64,000 bases of DNA from Chrysaora quinquecirrha. Lineage: Eukaryota; Cnidaria; Scyphozoa; Semaeostomeae; Pelagiidae. The stretch spans positions 69,993 through 133,992 of the forward strand of contig JACTAT010000010.1 in NCBI GenBank assembly GCA_014526335.1, written 5' to 3'. A program made the translations under genes and the position numbers. Shown here one piece after another: positions 20,460 to 32,164 of the stretch. Under the pieces are notes generated by a model. It had not been told where the DNA came from. It worked only from the letters and a program-made list of their open reading frames with translations, and did not search any database. The first letter of the stretch is position 1; each line of letters begins with the position of its first letter.

Positions 20460-21170
20460 TGATGTGCACCAAATCAGTCCTGGATCAAACCTGCAGAGAG
20501 ATGCATGTCCATTTGAAATATTGGAATGCAAGGTTTGGCGCTGGAAAGAGATAACCTGGAACCTTTTAAACAGGCTGTACAGAATTCCGATATTATGAAG
20601 GAAATACGAGCCAAAGCAAAACAATACCAATGTCTTGCAAAATGGTATCACGCAAGTTTGCAGTCATGTAAAGTTACACTTAAAACATGTTTCAAATCAA
20701 TGGAGCTGAAGGAAAGAACAGTTTGTACTTTCGGGGAACTATTGAGGTGATAAGGTGAGCATGTTTCCATCATGACATGTTTCCATCCTTCAATTTTTCT
20801 TTGATAGAAATACAGGTTGGATTTTTCTAAACTCAAATACAAGAAAGACCTTTTTGGATAAGATGCAATCTAACAAATAAATTTTGATGTCTTGTGTTAA
20901 GCTTGTTCAAGTGTCTAGCAAAAATTGAACCGAAAATCGCAAATGAAGTTTTTATCCTGCACAATAACCCAAGATTACCTGAATTTCCATCTCTGAAGAA
21001 GTTCATTGAAAATGACATTACAGAAGGGCTATACTTGCTGCAGTTCGGGAAGTGCAATGATGTTGATTGCTGTATGTGATGAAATGGTGACCTGCCACAC
21101 AATATTTCGTCCACTGTTCTGACACCTAGAGGCAAGCATTTTTTTTAATTTGAAGATCCCTATGGCAAAG
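20460..21170 (+). pseudogene. Degenerate conserved protein of unknown function
   Basis: Three consecutive plus-strand pieces appear to belong together: 20526-20750 (LEPFKQAVQNSDIMKEIRAK, then KWYHASLQSCKVTLKTCFKS), 20894-21079 (EVFILHNNPRLPEFPSLKKF, then LLQFGKCNDVDCC), and after two stops DLPHNISSTVLTPRGKHFF up to about 21170. The pieces read like one protein with cysteine pairs, broken by stops and by about 140 bp of non-coding sequence. I have seen this type of sequence only in multicopy, transposon-associated proteins of aquatic invertebrates; that is recollection and I give no function. Confidence 0.4.
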
Positions 21171-21347
21171 TATAGACAATGGAAAAGGATTGTCCTTCTT
21201 TGGAAATATCAAGAAAAGACCAAAGAAAAATAAGGAAAACGGGTATTATTCATTGTTCTGTTAAAGTCTGTTCTCTTCTTATTTTACTGATTTTATGTTT
21301 CAGTAAGATGTACCATCAATTGTTTCAGTTTGGCATTACCCTGCTAA

Positions 21348-22424
21348 TTTAGCAGGACAGCATCCTTAATTATAACCTCTCTGTCCTGTTAAATGTATTG
21401 TACCGACTTTCTCTTTGTGTTTTTTTCTTTGTTTTTCTGTAATTAGTTCCGTTAGTAAGTGTATATTTGTTGTACCTAATGTATTCTAGTCAGTCTTTAA
21501 TCATGATAATGTCACCAACTGCCCTGTTCGTGGCTCTGTGTCTTCATACGTAAAAGCACATGAAACATCAATCACTATTACAAAACGTTTGAGAATCCCA
21601 TCTCTCGTGCCCAACTTGGTTCAGAGAAAGCAACCATGCTTTAACACCATCAGAGACAGAAGCAAAAGAAGAATAACGAAATAAAAGACATCACAAGAAG
21701 CAAACCAACAACATGCACAATTCGGCAGCACATCCGTACTCAAAAGCTGGTCAACAAGACAAGAGGTCAGCAGTGGCCCTCGCCAAGAAAAGAGCTCCCA
21801 TTCTTCAATTCATGCCACATCATTCTACTTGTGGCACCATCTCTTACATGTTGCAGGTAGCTCCACCCCTCACATGGTTGCATTCCATTCAACTGAAATG
21901 ACTTTCTAGCTTCCTTCGTTCCTGGAATTTTTGTTGGTCATGCTAGTTTCTTTCAAGGTAAAGTCGAATGACAGACATTTGTCACATTCAGAAAACACAT
22001 GAAGACTCAACTAAAACTGTACATTTGAAGACAAGTAACCACTTTTGCTTTTTACATTCAATTTTTCTTAGTTTACCTTTTGTAGTTTAAAATAGACAAA
22101 TAGCCATTCATGTAAATCAGAATCCTTAACTTTGCTTTTTTGGGCATTTTACATAGAAAAAAATTCTTCAACAAACTTCAACTTCAGACTGTAGCAGGAG
22201 AGCTTGCTTTATTATAGCCTCACTATCGCGCTAAATGTCATGTATAGACTCTCTGTTTTGCTTTTGTTCCTTTGTTTTCAACAGTCTCCTCTGTTGGTAA
22301 GGGTATATAAGTTGTATGTAATGTATTGTAGTCAGTCTTGAATCATTATAATGTCCCCAACTGTCGTGTTCCTGGCTTTGTGTCCTCACACATAAAAGTA
22401 CACAAAACATTGATCCCTATTACA
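21348..22424. mobile_element. Short element with direct terminal repeats (TRIM-like)
   Basis: Two direct repeats of about 235 bp (21348-21582 and 22190-22424), clearly similar but well diverged, each ending ATTACA. Both contain AATGTATTNTAGTCAGTCTT, and the right copy has a TATA box (GGTATATAAG near 22303). The 607 bp between them encodes nothing recognised. This looks like a miniature LTR retrotransposon. I found no clear target duplication or primer binding site, so the class is uncertain. Confidence 0.5.
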
Positions 22425-24240
22425 ATAGGGGGGCATCCCTGAATTTAGGTTGAGTATCCTTAAGTGTGCAATCAATGATTTTGCTCTTTTATTAACATTT
22501 TCAATCAAAAATAAACTTTTTTTCCACAAATTATTTTCAAAGACAGATTATAGTAAATGATTGAATTGTTATATTTACATAATTGAAATGTTATTTTCTT
22601 TAGGCACATGTTTTTGGCCATCAAAGTTGTGCCCCTTGTTGAAATTTTAGGATTCCACACATTTTTTGAGAAAGGTTTAATGCAAAGGAATTGTTCTTGC
22701 TGAATTTCATACTCTCGTTTGATGATTCTCATTGGTGTTTTATTTTGTTTTGGAATTGTTTGTAAGATTTTTCCAGTTTTTGTTTTTTCAACAGTTTTTA
22801 AAACCCTAATGGTGTTCATGTAGTGTTTTGTTTAAAAATAAAAATATACTAATTGTTAGTTACTAAATGTAGTATTATTTGTCAGATAATTGTTGAATGT
22901 AACAGAACTTTAAATCCAATAATAAATAGAAAACCTATTGCCATCTTTTGGTTATACCAATTTTGAAATTGTATATAACTTTAATTCAGTGTTTAAAGGG
23001 GTATTTTTTAGAACTGAACATTCAACCCCAGTTTTTATGTTAAGGAATTTCGTTTTTGAAAAGTTGCATTTGTATTTTGTGTTAAGAAGGGCAATCTTTT
23101 CGCACACATTTTGTTTAGAGCTCTTCAAGAAAATATCTGTTATGTCCTAGGCAAAAACCCAACAAGAATTGGTTCTTACCGATCAACTCACTTTTGAGGG
23201 TTCCAAATAAGGAGAACCCAATATATATTTGATGGCCGTCTAATGCATCTATGCACCTATGCTAATCTTTCCATATTAAAATTTCATCTCTTAAGAAATC
23301 ATAAAATAATTTCACCTGTCTTCTATAAACGTTTTCAAGGTTACTAGCGCCATTATGAATCAGGTGAAAACTTTGCCATAATGGGGGCCCACAGCAAAAA
23401 CAAAAAAAACCGCAGGTTTCAAAGTTCGTTACAATTGGTAAAATGAGGTATTTTTATGTAAATTTGATATTTATGTAGAAAAGTTACTTATCTGTTGAAC
23501 TGAAATAATAATTTAATGAAAACTATATCTTTCTGTCTTTTCTTCTTCGATATCTGGAGCGACCTGAAAATGGCCTAGCCAACACATGTGTTCGTAAACA
23601 TCATATATTTGTGCTTACGGGTGCTCTAATGAGGCTATTTTCAATGCTTTCCAGTAGAAAAAAGATGATTTCACATCCTCTGGGCCCTAGACATCTGTTT
23701 GAGTAAGTTATTAGTGTTCAAAGTCGAAGCATCATGTGCACTGTTCAGGATCACGAGTAACATGCCCTTTAAGTGGGCAAAGAGGTACTCACCTATTTGT
23801 GTTATTTTAATGTGCTGTTTCATTCGTTCAACTACTTTGGAATGCATGTCAAGTATCTTTTCATTGGTTCTCGATTATTACACCCAAGAGTTGTGAAAAC
23901 CTGCTGGCAAGTACAACTACCCAACTCCAGCCGATATTAAAACGCAAAGATAACCAAGGAAAAGGCCTTTGCCAGGGGCCAAACTGTGCCGTAGCCCAAG
24001 GAAAAACTGTGAGGTTACTTTTGGTGAAGATACTCTCATGCTTATTGCACAAAATGAAGGGGATGTTAATCAACCTAATGAAGTGCCACCACAGAGTTTA
24101 CCCAGTGTTTGGCTACCCTAAGCTCCGGATTTCAATGTGACCAAATCTTACTAACTCAAAAGTACAATTTTACACTGCTGGCATTGAGAACGCAGAACTT
24201 TTTAAAGCAATATTGATCATCTGTCTTCATTGGCCCGCAA
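22425..24240. other. No gene recognised
   Basis: AT-rich. The longest frame (22505-22819, minus, 104 codons) is rich in Lys, Ile and Asn as expected from base composition and has no recognised motif. Confidence 0.5.
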
Positions 24241-24249
24241 TATGCAGTA

Positions 24250-25099
24250 CTGGACAGGGGACAGACAAACATAGGCTGAGGAGAGACAAATCGCCAATTT
24301 AGATTTTGAAAAAGAACTTGCAAAGGTAGGGCTAAACAGGAAAAAACCTGGACTATCTAGAAAGTTGTCTCTTGAGCAGGAGTTTCTTCTTCTTATGATG
24401 AGATTCAGGACTGATATGCTGGTGCAAGATTTGGCGTATCATTTTGAAATTTCTGCTGGCCTTGTAGCTGCAATTTTTTTCACATGGGTGAGATTGATGT
24501 CTCTTGAGCTCAAAGCTTTGATTATTTGGGCAGACAGGGATGTTGTAAGAAGGAATCATCCTGAAAGTTTCAAAAGATATCATCAGAAGTGCAGGGCGGT
24601 AAATTGACTTTTTATAGAGACACCCTCAAGCCTGAATCTTGCAGAAGTTTGTTGGAGTCAATTCAAGCTCCACTATACAGTGAAATTCTTGGTTGATGTA
24701 ACCCTAAACGGTGGAGTCAGTTATATCACTTATTGCTATGTTGGAAGGGACACTAACATATTTATTGTGGAAGACTGTGGAATTGCAAAGAAGCTTTTGC
24801 CTAATGATCAAGTTATGGCAGACAGGGGCTTTATGATAAGAGATCTTCTTGCCTATTACCAGTGCAGCTTATGCATCCCTCCTTGGAAACATGATTACTT
24901 TCAAATGAGCAAGGAGGATGTTGCAAAGACATCTAGAATAGTAAATGTTAAAATTTTTGTGGAAACGGCTATTTGGCGAGCAAAAGAATACAGGATATTA
25001 AAAACACAATTCCCAGTTCTTCTTTTGCCGCTTGTTGATGACATTTTTCCTGTATGTGCAGCACTGTCAAATTTAAGAGTACCTTTGCTCGAACAGTGA
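24250..25099 (+). pseudogene. DDE_4-type transposase, degenerate second copy
   Basis: Same transposase type as at 4313-5975. The plus strand reads a helix-turn-helix block (SLEQEFLLLMMRFRTDMLVQ, DLAYHFEISAGLVAAIFFTW), then LFIETPSS, VKFLVDVTLNGGVSYI, the second catalytic block QVMADRGFMIRDLL, IPPWK and a C-terminal VETAIWRAKEYRI. At the first catalytic position the family Asp is replaced by Asn followed at once by a stop (24604-24606). Frames shift again near 24670. Upstream no THAP domain is visible. A degraded YqaJ nuclease faces it from 26035, repeating the layout of the element at 4136-8803. Confidence 0.75.
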
Positions 25100-25539
25100 A
25101 CGACTTATCTTTGAACATCTAATGAACATCTACAGAATATTTAATGAAAGTACCATAAAACTAGAAAATATACTTAATGGTTGTATTTAATTACTTTATT
25201 TTTTCAAACTCTTCTATAGAAAATAGGAACTTTGCATACAGCCCTTTTTATTAAAGCGTTTATTAAAAACTAACATTAAAGATTTTCAATATTATTAAGT
25301 TTTTCAATATTCAAGTTTTGTTATGGATGGTTGACAGATCCATTCCTCTTTGGGAGCTATCTGCAACTGCGCACAGGGCCAATGATACCAAAAATTACAG
25401 GTCAATTGTTGAATATTATTATCCTCCTATTTCTCTATTTCGCTTGGCTCCAATCAAAATTAATTGCATGATGGGCAATATTCTATTTCTCTTTGTTTCA
25501 GCAGCACTCCAACAACATGCAACTTAAAGAAGACCACTG

Positions 25540-26330
25540 CGTATCTCTCTAACTCTGACCAAAGTTCCGCATCAAATGGGATATTTTTAATAAATGAAGA
25601 TCCAACTGGAGTCCATACTACAAAATAGCCATGCTTTGCCCCAAGGAAAACCGTTTGACATGTGACCTGAATGTAACATTAATGACTACGAACTAGACTA
25701 GGCTGACCATCTGCTCCTTTCTCAAGGTAGTCGAGCTCAGCCTATGCATCAAATACATTTTTATTTCTTATTCTTATCTTTCATGCACACTTGTACTCTA
25801 CAGGACTCTTGGCACCATCTTTGTAGCACGTTCAGTGGAAAGTGTTGTCAGGGGTTACCCTTATAAATGGAAAAGAATGCCTTGGAATTAGACCTGACTC
25901 AAGTAGTTTTCCATTTCTATGCTGTTTAACCCCTTGTTCTGAAAAGGCCTTCCATGCATCTTTTTCATGTTCTCTTCTGTACTTTACTGCAGGAAGCTTT
26001 GAAAATCTTTGAAAATTCTTGGCAGCAATAGGGTGACTTTCACTTTGCTACCCCTACAGCATGTAATAATGTTGACCTTTGTTGAAACATCTTTGACTTT
26101 TGTTCCTGTAATGCAGCCAATTCTTTGCTCCCTCCAACGTCTGAACCTGTTTGTGGTCTAGTCGATTTCTCGCAATCAGGCAATTGGGGCTCTGTGAATG
26201 AGAGCAATTCGGCACAGACACTGCTCAACCCATGTTTGGTTGTGTTTGGATTTGGTTCGAAAGTATCATCTCCTAAAATAAAAAGTGGCAGAGGACAGGA
26301 ATGTTCTTTCGGCAAGGCCAAGTTTTGCAA
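25540..26330 (-). pseudogene. YqaJ nuclease, degenerate partner of the DDE_4 transposase
   Basis: On the minus strand from about 26035 to 25540: KLPAVKYRREHEKDAWKAF, SGLIPRHSFPFIRVTPDN (position of the GASPDG motif, mutated), EYKCA (position of the ExK motif, mutated) and QVTCQTVFLGAKHGYFVVW (position of the QVQGQM motif). Order and spacing match YqaJ-type exonucleases. At least two stops interrupt it. Upstream, a 96-codon frame (26330-26040: CAELLSFTEPQLPDCEKSTR...) may be an N-terminal part but has no recognised motif. The catalytic motifs are no longer intact. Confidence 0.6.
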
Positions 26331-26539
26331 CGCACAAGCGTTAAATTCAACATTTGGATACCCTGATGACGATCATGGTGGATGCCGGGGAAAAGTGATG
26401 CAGGGAAAATTCAAGAATATAAGTGTTAGTTGGTCAACTACAAGCTTAGTCTAATTATTCTCAGACGATCTTATTGTTGTGATCATTGTCATTACAACAG
26501 AAACAGCAAATGAATATAGTGAATAAATAAAAAATTAAA

Positions 26540-27220
26540 CAGAAAGTGTCAAATTTATTTTGTAAATACAAGGGGACTGAAATTAAAATTGGAATCAATA
26601 AAGAGCATAGTAGAGGAAATGAAGCCAGAAGTGATCGGGATAGTTGAGACAATGCTAGACGAAAAAGATGTAATACGTATTGAGAATTATACAATAATAA
26701 GGATTGATAGAGATAAAAAAGGGGGTGGAGTATTGTTGGCAGTGAAAAATGAATTTAAAATGTAACTATAGAAGTAGAAAGAACATCAGATGTAGAAGAA
26801 GCATTATGGATAGTACTTGGGAATAAGAATAGAATCAGAATTGGAACAAGTTATGCACCCCACAAAAACAGAAAAAATTTAAGAGATATGAATGACATGT
26901 ATAAGAGGATAGAGGAACGGACGCAAAAAGCCAAGAAAAATGGAGAAACTCCAATAATAATGAGGGATTTCAATTGTAAGAGAGGGACGAAAATGAAAGG
27001 GAACAAAGAAGAGATAACAACAGCAGGAAAGATTTTGGTAGAAATAGTGAATAAAAATAAATACCTGATAGCAAACAGTATAGAGAAATGCCAAGAAAAA
27101 TGGACAAGACAATGCGGAGAGAATAAATCTATACTTGACTACATAATTTTGAAAGAGGAAGATGAAAGTGACATTAAAGAAATTAGGATTGATGAAGAAA
27201 GAAAATATACACCGTTTTGA
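26540..27220 (+). pseudogene. LINE AP-endonuclease domain, 5' fragment
   Basis: The plus strand reads YFVNTRGLKLKLESIKSIVE, VIGIVET, DKKGGGVLLAVKN, then after a one-base loss near 26760 RIGTSYAPHKN, MRDFNCKRG (the family usually has GDFN) and SILDYIIL. These are the ordered motifs of the apurinic endonuclease at the front of non-LTR retrotransposon ORF2. The frame ends at the TGA of 27218-27220 before any reverse transcriptase. The nick-making His/Asp motif at the end is not seen. Confidence 0.75.
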
Positions 27221-27481
27221 GTAAAGATCAAGTGAAAGTAGTGGTATGATAGCTAGGGTTTATTCAAAAGCAAACTGTAGCGATGAGAGAAAGTCACCTG
27301 TTAGTTTTGAAATGTCTGCAAAATCCACAGTTTTCAATCAAGCCTTACATGAAAATGAGAGAGGCAGACTTGGAAAATGGGGACCTATGGCTTACAAAAA
27401 GCCCACCAAGTCTATGAGGTTCATGCTTTTCACCTGCCTGTAACACTTTGTATACATAAAAAATAAATGAAAATCTTTTAT

Positions 27482-28100
27482 TTAACCTCTGCCAAATTCA
27501 TAATTGTCAAGAATATCATCTCCAATGTTTTTTAAGAAATCTGTAAATGTTGTTACATACCTTTTGTTAACTGGCACAGTGATTGATGGGGCACATGTAT
27601 TTGCTGTGATTCTTTTTTTACGAAAAAACGGCTTTATGATCAAATTCTAAACAACCCAGCAGCTTTTTTGATGGAGGGTACTTGGTCCCAGTAGCGAATT
27701 GGAGCACATCACTGACTGTGATTTTCACTTGGGTGTCACTCTAAACAATCGTTATGTCATCATCAAGTAGAACACTGGAGGCATCTCTAACAACTCTTTC
27801 ACGTTTGCATTCTTTCAGAAATCGAACCCAGTTTATGTAAATTTGCTCCTGCTTTGTACAATTGTTGGACCCTGCTTCCGAGAATGAAGGAACAAGGATA
27901 ATTTCCACAAGAGCTACAATAACTTGCTGCGGCAGTAGAAGCAGTTTTGCCTCATAGGGGAACTGGTGAAGCCATTTCAATACATCAAAACTTGCCAAAC
28001 CCTCCATGAATGAAAGAACTCTCTTTGAGGACCTCCCGTATCTATTCCTGATTCATGGACAAATGATACTCTTAGTCCAGGTCCCACTCACTATCTTCCA
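27482..28100 (-). pseudogene. HECT-type ubiquitin ligase domain remnant
   Basis: Reading down from 28100: HECT N-lobe entry VSFVHESGIDTGGPQREFF, then (frame change) ASFDVLKWLHQFPYEAKLL, VYINW-like YINWVRFLKEC, the C-lobe VSDVLQFATGTKYPPS and, after a frameshift in an A-run near 27630, the catalytic block RITANTCAPSITVP, ending FTDFLKNIGDDIL and the TAA at 27484-27482. The thioester cysteine is kept (codon 27595-27593). A TAG at about 27739 interrupts the frame. HECT C-lobes take ubiquitin from an E2 enzyme. The G2E3-like version is often multicopy in invertebrates. Confidence 0.65.
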
Positions 28101-28424
28101 TTTGCACATTTTCCTTAAAGGTATCTTTCCACAGACAACTTCTTCGGATATGAATGTAGAAGAATACTGATCTAAATCATACACATCTATGGGCCTGTTT
28201 GGTATGGAAGTGTATTTTTAATACTCCTTTTTCAACTGAAATTTGAAGGCTTCCTTTAAGTGGCTGAAATTCTGTTCTAACTTCGACGCTGATGTAGCAC
28301 ACACTGGTGATGGCATTCTGCTATCAGTTATAGGTTTCTTGATTTCTATGGCACGCAATTCCCGTCAAAAGAACAGAAAATGGGTTGCAGTAATCAGGAA
28401 TGGTTTTGGTAACCAGAAATTACC

Positions 28425-28670
28425 AACTGCATATCAGAAATCGTTGGCTGTATATCAGAAATCGTGTGTTATATATTCAAAACCATAAGCTATATATCAG
28501 AGCATAATAGCTGTATATCAGAACCTAATCCTGCTTACTATAAATCCTTATTACTAAACAAATCTTGATTACTAAATAAATCCTGATTACTAAATAAATT
28601 CTGATTACTAAATATATCCTGATTACCAAATAAATTCTGATTACTCAATAAATCCTGATTACTCTATTTT
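28425..28670. repeat. Two adjacent short tandem repeats
   Basis: First, about five copies of a 19-20-bp unit of the type GCTGTATATCAGAAATCGT (28430-28525); then about eight copies of an 18-bp unit TCCTGATTACTAAATAAA (28525-28665). No coding potential. Confidence 0.85.
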
Positions 28671-28735
28671 ATATCAATGCCTATTCTTGGTCCACATTTT
28701 GCATTACCTCTGGATATTGGATCCGAGGGTGCCCG

Positions 28736-29074
28736 GTGGCCGGTTTTGTTTGGAACGAAATGGGGGAAGATGCAGAAGAAATGAAGGTATTCTTTCATCA
28801 AGTTTCGGATAAACTTTTGAAGTCTGAGGAAGCACTAATATACAGAAATGTAACTCAGCTGAATCTCTTGAAAACAAAACTACCTGATGACTTAGGACTG
28901 ATCTTGGCAATGGATGCAGTTCGGTTGATTGCTTCTGATGCAGGCATTGCAGTTGAGATGTGTTCTCCAGCAGTTGTCATCCAACTGCATGCATGGGTTG
29001 CGGACCTTTGTAAAATTGTGAGGCGTCAACTGGTACACACTGGTGAAAGGATCTTAGATTTCGAGGCAGAATAA
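28736..29074 (+). CDS. Hypothetical protein, 112 codons
   Basis: An open frame without recognised motif, rich in Leu, Ala and Val and predicted to be largely helical (QVSDKLLKSEEALIYRNVTQ, LAMDAVRLIASDAG). The residue mix is more protein-like than neighbouring shadow frames. The encoded segment may be an exon or a fragment of a longer gene. No family is recognised. Confidence 0.25.
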   Translation: MAGFVWNEMGEDAEEMKVFFHQVSDKLLKSEEALIYRNVTQLNLLKTKLPDDLGLILAMDAVRLIASDAGIAVEMCSPAVVIQLHAWVADLCKIVRRQLVHTGERILDFEAE

Positions 29075-29547
29075 AAATTGACAAATTGGCTGCAAATATA
29101 CTGGTGGTTGCCAAAAGTCAACATTACTCAAAGCTATTTGCAAGATCTGAGGGAAAGTGGGATGAACTGGAGTTCAATAGCTGGTGTTTGGGTGTCAGTC
29201 AAGGGGCACACTGGAATTTGATGACCCAGGACCCATCAAAGCTACCAAATTTAACTTACCTTTAACCATCTATCTGCCTTGTCTTATCTTTAATAATCTC
29301 TGATAGTATCCTGAATCAAAACTGTTACTGAAATTATGAGCTGCAATTTTGGGTTCAGTACAAGGAAGGAAACAAACCTCTCCCTCTGTTTTTGATTAAG
29401 CTTGCAATACTTCTCTGCATTAATTCCAAACCGTTCTTTGTAGGATAGACACAGTTCCCATTCTCCTTTCCCTAAAACTGCCAGTTTAAATTTGTCTTCT
29501 TGATTAACATCTTCCTTCTAAATCAGGCGAACTGTTTCTTTCAGGGA

Positions 29548-30660
29548 TTAGCTTTTCTTATCAATGTTCCTCTTTAGAACAGAGTTGATGGCCTCATTTT
29601 CATTCTGTTCATACTCCATTGGTGGGTCACCTAAACCGCATCTTCTTATTACCTCCCAAATCATCGATTTTTTCATCAATTCTTTTTTGTTATCTATCAT
29701 GTATTTCATGAAACTAGTACCTGCTGTACCTCTGCTTTTCCATTGTTCTTCCAAATTCATCCACTCTTCTTCGAATTTGCTATCATTTTCAGCATCAAGG
29801 AGGCCTTTCACCTTCACTTCACCTGACTTCTTTCTGAAAATCTCTCTTGTGTAAATTTTCTTATCTTTCACCCATAGCGACGAAAGTATCTTCACTATGT
29901 TGTCTTTAACGTGTATAAAGCACAGTAAATGATCTGCCTGTTGGAAGCAGGATTTCATTGCATCAATAAGACTTTTTTCTCTGTCTGTCCCAAAGGCTTT
30001 CAATGCTGCTAGTTTTGGGGTCAGTAACTGTATTTAGGAGCTGTTTGTTTTGTGGGAATGAATCAGGAATGGGCCAATCATTTCAGGATGAGTCTGTGAA
30101 TTTTTGTTCTGAATCATCGGATGTCCATATGTATTAACTGTGACATTATAGTTGCAAATGTTGAACGTTGGGTCAATACCTAGAATAGTAAGACACAGAC
30201 CTGTTGCTGCAAATCTTGATATGTCATTTAGTTGTCTGTCGTTCCCAAGAACCACACGCAGTTCTGGGACAGTCCTTACTTCTCCAACAAATGCAACTGA
30301 TGCTTTTGCAAAGATCAACCAATTCTACAAATCGGTCTTTAGGCTCTCTATTTTTATGCTTTATCACTATATTATACACTTGTATGAGTGAGCTTGGGAG
30401 AACAGTACTTGATCTTGCTTTTTCGTAGCCCCCTTCAATGCTGCAGATCTTATGAAAGATGTCTTTTCCTTTGATTCCTTCTGCATAAAGTGAATTTATC
30501 CTATCTCTAACAAAAATTTAGTTTTCTCCAAAACTTTGTCTGACCTAGCGTTTCCATGCTTGTGGTTAAATTTGATTTTGTGCTCTTTGTTATCAAGATA
30601 GTATTGAATGTAAAAATACATCAACATTTCATCTCTTGAGCTACTTGTAGCACTTATTAT
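29548..30660 (-). pseudogene. Mutator-like (MULE-type) transposase fragment
   Basis: The minus strand reads from about 30660 a region with KGKDIFHKI and CSIEGGYEKARSS in broken frames. Then 30318-30034 has LTILGIDPTFNICNYNVTVN (first catalytic Asp) and HPEMIGPFLIH. After a frameshift near 30020, 30003-29548 has AFGTDREKSLIDAM (second Asp), LLCFIHVKDNIV and NENEAINSVLK (candidate Glu). This order of ...IDPTFN, GTDxE and LxCxxH is typical of MULE transposases. The zinc-finger end is not seen. Defects make it inactive. Confidence 0.6.
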
Positions 30661-31930
30661 AACCTTGTTGAAGTCTTAATGCTCCCGATGGTTATAAGTG
30701 TATTGTTTAACTATATGTGTATTGTTGCTTGTACTTCCCTTAGACTTTGGTTTAACATTTGGGGTATCTTTTCCCCCTGCGCCCTAAAATCAGCGCCCTT
30801 TCTATCTTTGTCATCAACACACTCATCATCCTACTTCTTTGATTTTTCAAATAAGAAGCTAATCAATAACAAGATTTAAAACATGATCATTTTGTCAATC
30901 TAGGTACATCCATCATCTTTAATTTTCAGGAATCGGTTTTGCATTAAAACTTTATACACAACTTTTTTAAATTTAAATGTAATTATTATCTTGGCATGAC
31001 AAAAAAGATTCTTTAATGTAATTATTCATTTAGTGTGCGACAGCATTCAATAATCATTAAAATTAAAAATAAAAGCAATTAATTGGATATTGAAATGCAT
31101 TATGGGTTAATTCCAAGATGGCATTGTTTCCAAATGGCATGTCCTGTTTACCTGTCCGTAAAGAGTATATACCTGTGCATTTAAGGATGTATCGATAATG
31201 CATCAATCAGTAAAGCTGCTAATGTTAAGTTTTCTAGGATAATTTCTTAGTTTTACTGCTTTTAATGATTCATTCCTTTGCATAAACTTCTAGGAGTTCC
31301 TTAACCGATAACAAGATTATCAATAACCAAGGCTTAAGTCGATTGTGTTCATATAACAGTAAAATAAATTTGAGCTCAGCAGCAGGTTAATTTTTTTCTA
31401 GCATGCCAAGACAATGTCGTAGCATTTGAAATGAACTGAGATGAATTAAAAACAATCTGGTGAACATGTCAGAAGAAAAAAAGTTTGCGTGATTTGTAAA
31501 GAGGGCACCACTCCAAGCAAGCGTCTTCAAAACAATTCAGCCATGGTTAATTACCTTCTACAGTCTTGCCATGACAGAGTCTCTTTAGGCCAAAGTGAGT
31601 TCAGCAACCAACCGAGCACTTGTCGAGCCTGAATGGATTGGAGCTCAGCTCTGTTTTTTATCATAGTGAGTGGCAAAAGTGGACCTTGAACGAGTGTTTG
31701 CGAGGTCAGCAGTCCCGACCAGATTTGCCTGCCTATTCTAGGCAAAGGCCTTGGGGTCTTTCAAGTACAACAGGATCTGCTCGACCTAAATAATCAAATA
31801 TTGTGCCTAAAGAGGAAGTATGTCTGTTCTCATTCTGTGACTTTTGTTCCAAGACTGGTTCAGAACCACTATATTGTGTTCTTTCTGATGCAATGGGCAA
31901 AACACTTATTGAAGTAAAGCAGCAGACCCA
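30661..31930. other. No gene recognised
   Basis: AT-rich sequence with short frames only. Confidence 0.5.
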
Positions 31931-31934
31931 GAAA

Positions 31935-32015
31935 GACTCTATAGCTCAGCTCTATAGCTCAGCAAAAACGTTGTTGGCTATCTGATTATGCAGCCCAGGT
32001 TTAAATCCCACTTAT
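31935..32015 (+). repeat. tRNA-like SINE head (possible)
   Basis: TATAGCTCAGC (A-box-like, itself duplicated) is followed about 45 bp later by CAGGTTTAAATCCCAC (B-box-like), the arrangement of a pol III tRNA promoter. The sequence does not fold into a full tRNA by eye, so a SINE head or tRNA relic is more likely than a tRNA gene. Confidence 0.35.
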
Positions 32016-32164
32016 TGTGGTATGCCACTTGTGGAAAAATCTAATTATTGAATTAGAGAAAGCTTGAAACTAGGTATGCCAGTCTGACACATCATTGAAG
32101 CAAACAGATAGGAGGAATGTTCCTATTGTAATATATTAACATGGTAAATCACAGTTATAATTTA

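Noticed and set aside
22505..22819. 104-codon minus-strand frame as a gene
   Set aside because: Composition is that of AT-rich non-coding DNA (Lys, Ile, Asn) and no motif is visible.
31935..32015. A functional tRNA gene
   Set aside because: The A and B boxes are imperfect and I could not pair an acceptor stem or anticodon arm. A SINE head or relic is more likely.
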